Shown one piece after another: positions 8,803 through 15,706 of a stretch of 64,000 bases of DNA (the stretch's first letter is position 1; every line of letters begins with the position of its first letter). The position numbers were made by a program, and so were the translations under genes. The stretch spans positions 615,665 through 679,664 of the forward strand of contig NZ_BMLQ01000001.1 of the NCBI RefSeq assembly GCF_014645315.1. Reading direction: 5' to 3'. The notes below the pieces were generated by a model. That model did no database searches, was not told where the DNA came from, and worked only from the letters and a program-made list of their open reading frames with translations. The stretch comes from Citricoccus zhacaiensis (GTDB lineage Bacteria > Actinomycetota > Actinomycetes > Actinomycetales > Micrococcaceae).

Positions 8803-9549
8803 ATGGTCCACTCCCCCTCGGGCAAACCGTCCGCAGGCCTCGCGGCTGCCGCGCCCCAGCATCACGCCAGAACCGCACGGACGTGGCGGCTGGACCGGAT
8901 CACGGATCCCGGGCATCCCGAGTTCAAGCCCCGGCTCCGAGGCATGAGCCACGCCGTCATGGCGCCGCTCACCCTGGCCGCCGGGATCGTCCTGGTGGTC
9001 CTGGCCCCCACGGCGGGCCTGAAGTGGGCCAGCGCGATCTATGCGCTGACCGGCCTCCTGCTGTTCTCCGTCTCGGCCGTCTACCACCTCGTGCAGTGGT
9101 CACCGCAGGTCGCCCTCGTGCTGAAGCGCATCGACCACACGAACATCATGCTGGTCATCGCCGGCACCTACACGCCCCTGGCCCTGGCCCTCCTTCCGGA
9201 GGACAAGGCCACGCTCCTGCTGGCCGGCGTCTGGATCGGCGCGCTGGCCGGCGTCGCGTTCCGTGTCTTCTGGACCTCGGCTCCGCGCTGGCTGTACACC
9301 CCGGTCTACATCCTGCTGGGACTGGCGGCTCTGCTGTACATCGGCGACTTCTTCGCGGCCCAGGCCGCTGCCGCCGTCCTGGTCTGCGCGGGCGGCGCCT
9401 GCTACATCATCGGCGCCGTGTTCTACGCGCTCAAGAAGCCCAACCTCCACCGCGAGTGGTTCGGCTTCCACGAACTGTTCCACGCCTTCACCATCGGCGG
9501 CTTCGTCTGTCACTACATCGCGATCGTGCTGGCGGTCCTGGAGGTCTGA
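8803..9549 (+). CDS. trhA: Hemolysin III / PAQR-family membrane protein (TrhA)
   Basis: 248 residues with seven predicted helices after a polar N-terminus of about 50 residues. PAQR/hemolysin-III histidines are visible: SAVYHLVQW in helix 2, and HREWFGFHELFHAFTIGGFVCHYIAI at the C-terminus, which binds a metal in eukaryotic relatives. Bacterial TrhA proteins are linked to membrane energetics and lipid homeostasis; direct hemolysis is doubtful. Single gene with its own promoter, divergent from uppS. Confidence 0.9.
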   Translation: MVHSPSGKPSAGLAAAAPQHHARTARTWRLDRITDPGHPEFKPRLRGMSHAVMAPLTLAAGIVLVVLAPTAGLKWASAIYALTGLLLFSVSAVYHLVQWSPQVALVLKRIDHTNIMLVIAGTYTPLALALLPEDKATLLLAGVWIGALAGVAFRVFWTSAPRWLYTPVYILLGLAALLYIGDFFAAQAAAAVLVCAGGACYIIGAVFYALKKPNLHREWFGFHELFHAFTIGGFVCHYIAIVLAVLEV

Positions 9550-9605
9550 CGTCCACGCATCGGCTTGTTCCACCACGAGACGCACGGTGGTGATTGGATG
9601 GGGGC

Positions 9606-10358
9606 ATGCCCGCCACCTCCACCACCCCCACCGGCACGGGAGCCGCCGCCCCCAGTGGAACGATCACCGCCGTGCGGGTGGGCCGCGTCCGCACGGTGCG
9701 GTGGCGTGACGAGGCGGTGCCCACGGGCGCCTTCAAGGAACCCGTGGAGGGACCGGTGGCCCTGGGACCCACCGGCCTGGCGGGCGATGAACAGGGCGAT
9801 GTGGTCCACCACGGCGGCCCCGAGAAGGCCCTGATGTGCTACGGACGGGCCCACTACGCCGCTTGGCGGGCCGAAGGGCTCGACCTGCCGGAGGGCGCCC
9901 TCTTCGAGAACCTCACCGTGGACGGCCTGACGGAATCCGAGGTCTGCCTGGAGGACGTCTGGGATGTGGAGGGAGTCCGGCTGCAGGTGACGCAGTCACG
10001 GCGGCCCTGCTGGAAGCTGTCGTCCCGGTGGGGCATCCCCGACCTGGCCCGCCGCGTGCAATCCACCGGCCGCACCGGATGGTACCTCCGGGTGCTGACA
10101 CCGGGGACCCTGCAGGCCGGGCAGGTGATGAGGCTGGTCGAGCGCAACCCGGGCGCGGTGGACCTGGCCGAACTGTCCCGCGTGATGAACGTGGACAAGG
10201 GCGATACCTCCGCCATCGAGCGGATCCTGGCTTCCCCCGGCGTGCCGGGGCGGTGGCGGTCCACCCTGCAGCGGCGCCTGGACGTGCACCAGGCACGAAC
10301 GAGCGACTCGGAGGGCCGGATCACGGACGAGGAGGACGCAGACCGGTTGCGAGGATGA
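9606..10358 (+). CDS. MOSC-domain protein (YiiM-like)
   Basis: 250 residues. The MOSC domain spans about residues 15-190, with the motif GDEQGDVVHHGGPEKAL, LFENLTVDGL and the conserved cysteine in QSRRPCWKLSSRWG. In the YiiM branch this cysteine handles the molybdenum cofactor and the proteins act in detoxification, for example of N-hydroxylated compounds. The tail has a small helical extension rich in charged residues. ATG 9606 was chosen; TTG 9594 would add four residues. Confidence 0.88.
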   Translation: MPATSTTPTGTGAAAPSGTITAVRVGRVRTVRWRDEAVPTGAFKEPVEGPVALGPTGLAGDEQGDVVHHGGPEKALMCYGRAHYAAWRAEGLDLPEGALFENLTVDGLTESEVCLEDVWDVEGVRLQVTQSRRPCWKLSSRWGIPDLARRVQSTGRTGWYLRVLTPGTLQAGQVMRLVERNPGAVDLAELSRVMNVDKGDTSAIERILASPGVPGRWRSTLQRRLDVHQARTSDSEGRITDEEDADRLRG

Positions 10359-10569
10359 TCGCCGCCCGGTGTCCCGTACGGCTGAACGACCCAACAACCC
10401 AACAACCGCCGGATGTGACGTCAGCCACGGCAGGAATACCCGCGCCGCCAGCTTGTGTTTCCTCAGTGAACTCTGATTCGAGACCCAACTCGAGAACCAA
10501 CGGTCTCGTGCGCCACGCTCCGGCACGGGCGTGAGCCACCGCAGTAGATCCACCACGGCAAAGGAATCC

Positions 10570-11235
10570 ATGACGACCACGGCAGTCACCCCCGGCAGCA
10601 TCGGCATCCTCGGCGTAGGCAGAGTCGGGGCAGCTGTGGCCCGCCGTGCGGTCGAATCGGGATACGAGGTCCGCATCGCCACCGCCAAACCCGCCGAGGA
10701 GATCGCGCTGCTGGCCGAGATCGTCACGCCGGGTGCCATCGCCGTCGATGCGCCGGAGCTGGCGGAGACGGACCTGACCGTCATCGCGATCCCCTTGCGG
10801 AGGTACCGGGACCTGGACCCGGCGCACTTCGCCGGGCGGACCGTCGTCGACGTCATGAATTACTGGGCCCCCACGGACGGCGAGCTGCCGGATTTCGAGC
10901 GGGACGCCCGCTCCACCAGCGAGGTGATCCAGGATCACCTGCCCGGCGCCCTGCTGGTCAAGTCACTGAACCACATCGGCTACCACGATCTGGAGGCCGA
11001 CCATCGGACCTCCGGCGCCGCGGACCGACGTGCCCTGGCCGTCGCCAGCGATCATGAGCAGTCGCGCGCCCTGGTGGCCGCCTTCATCGACCGGATCGGC
11101 TTCGATGCCGTCGACGCCGGCCCGCTCGCCGCCGGCCGTGTCTTCCAGCCGGGAACGGAGATCTTCAACGGCAGCCATTCCGCGGTGCAGTTGCGTGGCC
11201 TGCTGGCCGAGGCCTGCGCGGGCGCCCGCGTCTGA
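10570..11235 (+). CDS. NADP-binding oxidoreductase, F420-dependent NADP reductase family
   Basis: 221 residues. The N-terminal Rossmann fold begins GSIGILGVGRVGAAVARRA, and the following strand ends in RIATAKP, where small/basic residues fit NADP phosphate binding. The later region VVDVMNYW and LLVKSLNHIGYHDLE matches the NAD(P)-binding domain of F420 reductases, though F420 use cannot be proved. Start ATG 10570 has AAAGGA 4-5 nt upstream. No operon partner; the next gene is convergent. Confidence 0.75.
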   Translation: MTTTAVTPGSIGILGVGRVGAAVARRAVESGYEVRIATAKPAEEIALLAEIVTPGAIAVDAPELAETDLTVIAIPLRRYRDLDPAHFAGRTVVDVMNYWAPTDGELPDFERDARSTSEVIQDHLPGALLVKSLNHIGYHDLEADHRTSGAADRRALAVASDHEQSRALVAAFIDRIGFDAVDAGPLAAGRVFQPGTEIFNGSHSAVQLRGLLAEACAGARV

Positions 11236-11266
11236 CCGACACGTCCAGCCCGATTTCAGTCCACGA

Positions 11267-11707
11267 TCAGTCGCGGCCGGAGTCCGGAGCCTTGGGCTCC
11301 GGTGCGGGGCTGTCGAGGTAGCCCGGGTACTTCTTCTGGAGCCGGGCCCGTTGGAGATCGACGTCGGAGGCCGCTCGCATGTCCGGGTCCACCTCGTCGT
11401 GGGGGTGGCGCACATCTTCCGGCAGATGCCCCTGGTAGCGCTCGACGAGCATGTCCTCGGCCTGCGAGGACCGGTACTGCACCCGCCGGACCGACCGGAC
11501 CATGAGGCGGATGACCACAATGGCCATGGCCACCATCAGCGCCGTGAACAGGAATCCCTCAATGCCGGGCGTGACCTCGGTCTGGTCGAGTCCCGGACGC
11601 AACGTCGGTTCCTGCACCCCGGGCGCCGGCTGTTCCGAGGCCTCGCCACCACTGCTGGACGCGGGGGCGGCAGAAGGGGATACGGCAAGGGGAAGGAAGG
11701 CGATCAC
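11267..11707 (-). CDS. Small single-pass membrane protein of unknown function
   Basis: 146 residues. A short hydrophobic N-terminus (VIAFLPLAVSPSAAPA) looks like a signal peptide, followed by a Ser/Gly/Pro-rich stretch, one membrane helix (GFLFTALMVAMAIVVIRLMV) and a basic-acidic cytoplasmic tail. I do not recognise a family. The start is uncertain: GTG 11707 lies 8 nt after a TAGACT box, and GTG 11713 is two codons upstream. It lies 141 nt downstream of mca in the same direction. Confidence 0.65.
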   Translation of the reverse strand: MIAFLPLAVSPSAAPASSSGGEASEQPAPGVQEPTLRPGLDQTEVTPGIEGFLFTALMVAMAIVVIRLMVRSVRRVQYRSSQAEDMLVERYQGHLPEDVRHPHDEVDPDMRAASDVDLQRARLQKKYPGYLDSPAPEPKAPDSGRD

Positions 11708-11848
11708 GGTCACCCAGTCTACCGTCCCCACACGACGGACCGGCCCGCGGCAACGGGCGGCTGCCCTGCGGCAACCGTTCGTCGACCGTGCGGCCAGCAC
11801 GCGCGCGGCACGCGACCGGAACGATCATGGCGCGCGGCCGGCGTCGGG

Positions 11849-12940
11849 TCAGCGCAGTCCGGTGAAGAGGTCCGTCTCCGGCAGCGTGGTCTCCACGCGC
11901 GAATCGATCAGGACGTAGTCCTCCCACGGCCAGGTCCGCCGCATCAGTGCGTTCGGCGTGGCGAAGAACTGCCCGTGCGGATCGATCTGGGTCCGGTGGG
12001 CGCGCAGGGCGTTGTCCCGCTGCTCGAAGTAGTCGGCCACATGGATCTGGGTGGTGACCTGGTGGCGCGTCAGCCGGAATCGGGCTGGGGCGGTGGCGGA
12101 CGGCACGTCCTGCTCGGCCGCCTGGGCCTCCGCCTGCTCCTGCTCCTCCAGGAGCTTGCGGAACCACTCGAGCCGCTCCGTGTACGGAGACTCCTCGCCG
12201 GCCTCCAGGTACGCCTCGTGCAGGGCCCGGTACTTGTCCGGGTTGAAGGCACGGTCGTAGTAGAGCTTGGAGGGGGTCCAGGCTTCCCCGGTCCCGGGAT
12301 ACCGTTCCGGGTCCCCGGCGGCCCGGTAGGCCTCCACCGTGACCTCGTGGGACTTGATGTGGTCCGGGTGCGGGTAGCCACCGATCTCGTCGTAGCTGAT
12401 CAACACGTGCGGACGGAACTCACGGATCACCCTGACCAACGGGGCCGCCGCCTGTTCCAGGGGAAGGGTGCCGAAGCTGCCGAAGGGCAACGGAGGCATC
12501 GGGTCACCCTCGGGCAGCCCGGAGTCCATGAAGCCGAGCCACCGGTGCTCGATGCCGAGAGCGGCCCCGGCCTCCTGCATCTCGGTCCGCCGCACGCCGG
12601 TGATGTCCCGGTCCAGGCGCACCGTGTCCCCGTAGCCCGGGTTGAGCAGGTCCCCCCGCTCTCCCCCGGTACAGGTCACGACCATGACCTCGGCTCCGGC
12701 GGCCTCATAGGCAGCCATCATGGCTGCGCCCTTGGAGGATTCGTCATCCGGGTGGGCGTGGACGGCCATCAGCCGCAGCCCCTGGGACGCCGGCACTCCC
12801 CCGGCCTCGGGGACGGCATGGTGTTCTTCCGGCTCGACCGAACCGTACGAGGTCTGCCCCACGGACACCCCGAATTCCGGCGCACCAGTGCCGTCCCGGT
12901 GTTCCAGGTCATCCAGGTTGGTCGGGTTCGTACTGCTCAC
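11849..12940 (-). CDS. mca: Mycothiol S-conjugate amidase
   Basis: 363 residues of the LmbE/PIG-L zinc deacetylase family. Cleaves mycothiol S-conjugates to release mercapturic acids for export, a detoxification route restricted to actinobacteria. Zinc-binding motif AHPDDESSKG is at residues 62-71 and GGYPHPDHIKSHE supplies the third ligand. It has a non-conserved extension of about 50 residues before LRLMAVHAHPDD compared with the usual Mca start. GTG 12940 has GAGG 4 nt upstream; a later start would remove this extension. The length and EWFRKLLEEQ region favour Mca over the deacetylase MshB. Confidence 0.9.
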   Translation of the reverse strand: MSSTNPTNLDDLEHRDGTGAPEFGVSVGQTSYGSVEPEEHHAVPEAGGVPASQGLRLMAVHAHPDDESSKGAAMMAAYEAAGAEVMVVTCTGGERGDLLNPGYGDTVRLDRDITGVRRTEMQEAGAALGIEHRWLGFMDSGLPEGDPMPPLPFGSFGTLPLEQAAAPLVRVIREFRPHVLISYDEIGGYPHPDHIKSHEVTVEAYRAAGDPERYPGTGEAWTPSKLYYDRAFNPDKYRALHEAYLEAGEESPYTERLEWFRKLLEEQEQAEAQAAEQDVPSATAPARFRLTRHQVTTQIHVADYFEQRDNALRAHRTQIDPHGQFFATPNALMRRTWPWEDYVLIDSRVETTLPETDLFTGLR

Positions 12941-13075
12941 GTGGCCTCGGCTGCTTTCCCATCCCGGGGGTCGCCGCCGGTGTCTGCGGGGGCTCGGGAC
13001 GGCATGTTCGGGGACCGGTCGGTCCGGGGAATGAACTGCGGTGGACGGTGGCGCGCCGGGATACCATGGAGTGAT

Positions 13076-13543
13076 ATGACTTCTACACCCCAGACCTCGG
13101 CGGAGCCTGCTCCGATGGACAGCCTAGCGAACCGGTATGGGCGCCCCCAAAGGAACCGCCCCTCGTTCGCTCAGCGCTGGGGAAAATGGATCGCCGCCGC
13201 GGCCCTCGCCCTGGCCGTGGGGGTCACCGTCTGGTTCACTGCCTCAGCCAGCGCCCAGACGTTGGGTTGGAAGGACGTCGGTTTCACGATCGAGTCCCCC
13301 ACGCAGGCCTCGGTGCGGTTCCAGCTCACCAAGGACCCCGAGGACACGGTCCAGTGCGCCATCCAGGTGCTCTCGGAGGAGAAGGCCGTGGTCGGCTGGC
13401 GTACCGTCACCATCGGTCCGGAGCCGGCGTCCGAGGACTCCAGACCAGCGGGCACCCCGACGTACTACGACGTCGATCTGCGCACCGATGCGCTCGGCGT
13501 CAATGGCGGCGTGAACGCATGCTGGCTCCCCGAGGACTCGTGA
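13076..13543 (+). CDS. DUF4307 membrane protein
   Basis: 155 residues: a short cytoplasmic N-terminus with LANRYGRP, one membrane helix (about 38-58) and an extracytoplasmic beta-rich domain with a conserved Cys pair (VQCAIQ and NACWLPED). This is the layout of actinobacterial DUF4307, whose role is unknown and which commonly sits between mca and greA. A TACCAT box ends 8 nt before ATG 13076, so the mRNA probably has almost no leader. Confidence 0.8.
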   Translation: MTSTPQTSAEPAPMDSLANRYGRPQRNRPSFAQRWGKWIAAAALALAVGVTVWFTASASAQTLGWKDVGFTIESPTQASVRFQLTKDPEDTVQCAIQVLSEEKAVVGWRTVTIGPEPASEDSRPAGTPTYYDVDLRTDALGVNGGVNACWLPEDS

Positions 13544-13562
13544 GACGCACATCACCTCGAAT

Positions 13563-13592
13563 ATGACGTTTCTGAAACACATCCGTTAGAAT
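13563..13592 (+). promoter_or_regulatory. Promoter of greA
   Basis: ATGACG (13563-13568), 18 bp spacer, TAGAAT (13587-13592). Predicts a start near 13600 and a leader of about 188 nt. Confidence 0.55.
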
Positions 13593-13599
13593 CAGGTGC

Positions 13600-13787
13600 A
13601 GTACGTTTCAACCCCGCCTGTCAGGGGCTTCCCGCATCACGTCGGGCGGCTCCGCCGGCGGGGTTCTTGCATGATCGCCCCCCGGGCCGCAATCGGCGGC
13701 TCAGCATCATGCGCGCGGCAGCACCGGCAGTCCCTCAGCGGCATACCGGATGGCCGCTGACGAGCAATTCGAAGGAGACACGCGTCC
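13600..13787 (+). ncRNA. Structured 5' leader of greA (candidate attenuator)
   Basis: A perfect 9-bp helix AACCCCGCC/GGCGGGGTT (13610-13618 with 13657-13665) closes a 38-nt loop. The loop can itself form GGCGG/CCGCC (13645-13649, 13652-13656). TTCTTGC follows the closing helix, giving a weak terminator look. Alternative pairings between the inner and outer arms are possible, as in attenuators. It could equally be a separate short RNA. Confidence 0.45.
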
Positions 13788-14279
13788 ATGAGCAACACTG
13801 ATAGCGCTCCCTGGCTGACCCAGGAGGCTTACGACCGCCTGAAGCAGGAACTGGATCAGATCTCCGGACCCGGCCGTCAGGAGATCATCGACCGCATCGA
13901 GCAGGCACGCGAAGAGGGTGACCTCAAGGAGAACGGCGGTTACCACGCCGCTCGCGAGGAGCAGTCCAAGAACGAGGGCCGCATCATCGAGCTCAAGCGA
14001 CTGCTCGAGACCGCCCAGGTGGGCGCTTCTCCGGAGGACAACGGCGTGGTGGAGCCCGGCATGGTCGTGGAGGCCAAGATCGCCGGCGACCTGGAGGCCT
14101 TCCTCTTCGGCAACCGAGAGATCGCCGATGACAAGGACTCCATCACCGTCTACTCCGAGCGCTCCCCGCTGGGTGCCGCCATCCAGGGGTCCAAGGTCGG
14201 CGACAAGCTGACCTATGCTGCCCCGAACGGCAAGGACATCACGGTGGAGATCGTCTCCGCCAAACCGTACAAGCCCTGA
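13788..14279 (+). CDS. greA: Transcription elongation factor GreA
   Basis: 163 residues, standard length. The N-terminal coiled coil (about 10-80) carries the acidic tip EEGDLKENGGYHAA that enters the RNA polymerase secondary channel and stimulates transcript cleavage; the C-terminal FKBP-like domain begins near residue 90 and includes SPLGAAIQGSKVGD. Start ATG 13788 is preceded by GAAGGAGA. Single gene with its own promoter, structured leader and terminator. Confidence 0.97.
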   Translation: MSNTDSAPWLTQEAYDRLKQELDQISGPGRQEIIDRIEQAREEGDLKENGGYHAAREEQSKNEGRIIELKRLLETAQVGASPEDNGVVEPGMVVEAKIAGDLEAFLFGNREIADDKDSITVYSERSPLGAAIQGSKVGDKLTYAAPNGKDITVEIVSAKPYKP

Positions 14280-14355
14280 TCCTCACGCGGGCGGACCCGG
14301 CGCTGACAGCCCGGCACGCTCGGCAGGACTCGTTCCCTGCACACCGCTTTCCCGA

Positions 14356-14387
14356 CGGCGGCGCACCGGTTCCCCGGTGCGCCGCCG
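14356..14387 (+). terminator. greA terminator
   Basis: Perfect 14-bp stem (14356-14369 with 14374-14387), loop TTCC, then TTCTCGT. Confidence 0.8.
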
Positions 14388-14442
14388 TTCTCGTGGGTGA
14401 GGCGGCGGCCAGCGGGAGGCGACGGCCAGCCCGGCACCTTGT

Positions 14443-14448
14443 TAGGTT
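14443..14448 (+). promoter_or_regulatory. -10 box of the GPP34 gene
   Basis: TAGGTT, 6 nt before ATG 14455; leaderless arrangement. Confidence 0.5.
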
Positions 14449-14454
14449 GGTGGC

Positions 14455-15099
14455 ATGCTCATCGTCGAAGAGATGTTCCTGCTGCTGACCAAGGACCACG
14501 GCACGGCCGGCCGAGCGCGGGGATACCGCCGCTATGGGCTCGCGGCGGCCGCCCTCGCCGACCTTGCCGAACTCGGGATGATCGAGATCGCCCGGGAGGG
14601 CAAGGACCCGCAGGTCACAGTGGTGCGGGCCGGCATGACCGGCCACGCCCCGCTGGATGCCGTCCTGCCGGCCCTGGACTCGATGTCGGGGCAGAAGATC
14701 TCCACCCTGGTGGGCCGTTCCCAGCTCAGCCCGGACACGGCCGTGGGTCGGAGCCTGGCTCGGCAGGGCATCGTCACCGAGGAGTCCCGCCTCCTCGGCG
14801 GGCCTCACTTCGTGACCACCAGTCCCGCCTCAGAGATCGCCCTGCGTGAGCGGCTGGGTCAGGTGCTCACCGGCGACCGTCAGGCCACCCTCGCCGAGGC
14901 GACGGAACTCGGCCTCCTCAAGGCCCTCAACGTGGCCCACGGTCTTTTGGGCCCGGCCCGCGGCCAGCTGGACCGGCGCGAGTTGTCCCGGCGCATCGAG
15001 GAGATCGCCCACGGGATTCCGGTCGTGGAGGCCGTCAAGCGCCGGGTGGACCCCTTCACCGCGTCCACCATGGCCACGGTCGTTACTGACGCTGGCTGA
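14455..15099 (+). CDS. GPP34 (GOLPH3-like) phosphoprotein
   Basis: 214 residues, all alpha. The N-terminus MLIVEEMFLLLTKDHGT and YGLAAAALADLAELGMIEI match the GPP34 family, which binds phosphoinositides at the Golgi in eukaryotes; the many actinobacterial members have no settled function and may contact membrane lipids. No signal peptide or membrane helix. Repeats with no gene follow downstream. Confidence 0.85.
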   Translation: MLIVEEMFLLLTKDHGTAGRARGYRRYGLAAAALADLAELGMIEIAREGKDPQVTVVRAGMTGHAPLDAVLPALDSMSGQKISTLVGRSQLSPDTAVGRSLARQGIVTEESRLLGGPHFVTTSPASEIALRERLGQVLTGDRQATLAEATELGLLKALNVAHGLLGPARGQLDRRELSRRIEEIAHGIPVVEAVKRRVDPFTASTMATVVTDAG

Positions 15100-15125
15100 G
15101 AATCCACGGGCCCGAGCACAGCCTG

Positions 15126-15247
15126 CCTCGGTCCTCATTCAGTCCAGACCTCAGGCCTCGCCCCAGTCCTGAACCCAGCCCTCATTCAGCCCTGACCCCA
15201 ACCTCGCCCCAGTACTGACCCCAGCCCTCTTACAGTCCTGGGCCCAG
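15126..15247. repeat. Imperfect 46-bp tandem repeat
   Basis: Two 46-bp units (15156-15201, 15202-15247) both start CCTCGCCCCAGT and share CCCAGCCCTC; a degenerate partial unit precedes them (15126-15155). It lies in the 353-bp gap between the GPP34 and DUF222 genes. No reading frame or terminator is evident in the gap. Confidence 0.7.
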
Positions 15248-15452
15248 CCATCGCCCTCTTCCTGAGCAACCGAGTACGCATCCCTTGGTTGGCTCCATCC
15301 TCCACTCCTTCCTCCACACCGCCCAGCTTGAGGCGCGCCGACCACATCTCGGGCCCTCAGCGCTTAACTCGTCCGCCACTCGTGTTCGAATACCAGTACT
15401 AGTCCATCGCGAATGGTGGAAATCGGTTCAAGGGCACAGGACGGGAGGGTCC

Positions 15453-15706
15453 ATGGCAGATAGTGATGAGCTGGCTGAGCTGCCCCTGCCTGAGCTATTG
15501 GCGCAATCCCGCGCCTTGGCTGCCGAACTCTCCTCCCGCTTAGCTGACCCAAGGCTGGCGGACCGATTGCCCCGCCTCCGTCAGGACACGGAGAGGACCG
15601 TAGCGATGACTGGGGCCTCTACGCCCATGCGGACCGCCCCGCTCCTGGGGTTGACGGCTTCGGAGACTCGGATGGTTCCGGCAGAACCTGGTCGAGTGGC
15701 GGGGAC
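15453..15706 (+). other. Probable out-of-frame N-terminal part of the DUF222/HNH gene
   Basis: ATG 15453 has the best ribosome site in the region (GGGAGG, 5 nt away). It opens with a coherent Leu/Ala-rich helix, PLPELLAQSRALAAELSSRL, that continues to about LPRLRQD. This frame then loses sense, while the frame of the main DUF222 gene becomes open at 15548, after TGA 15545-15547. A single -1 shift between about 15548 and 15610 would join them. Cause unknown: mutation, sequencing error or programmed slip. Confidence 0.55.

Noticed and set aside
11030-13075. Upstream extension of the DUF4307 frame
   Set aside because: Shadow of mca and its neighbour; DUF4307 starts at 13076 next to a -10 box.
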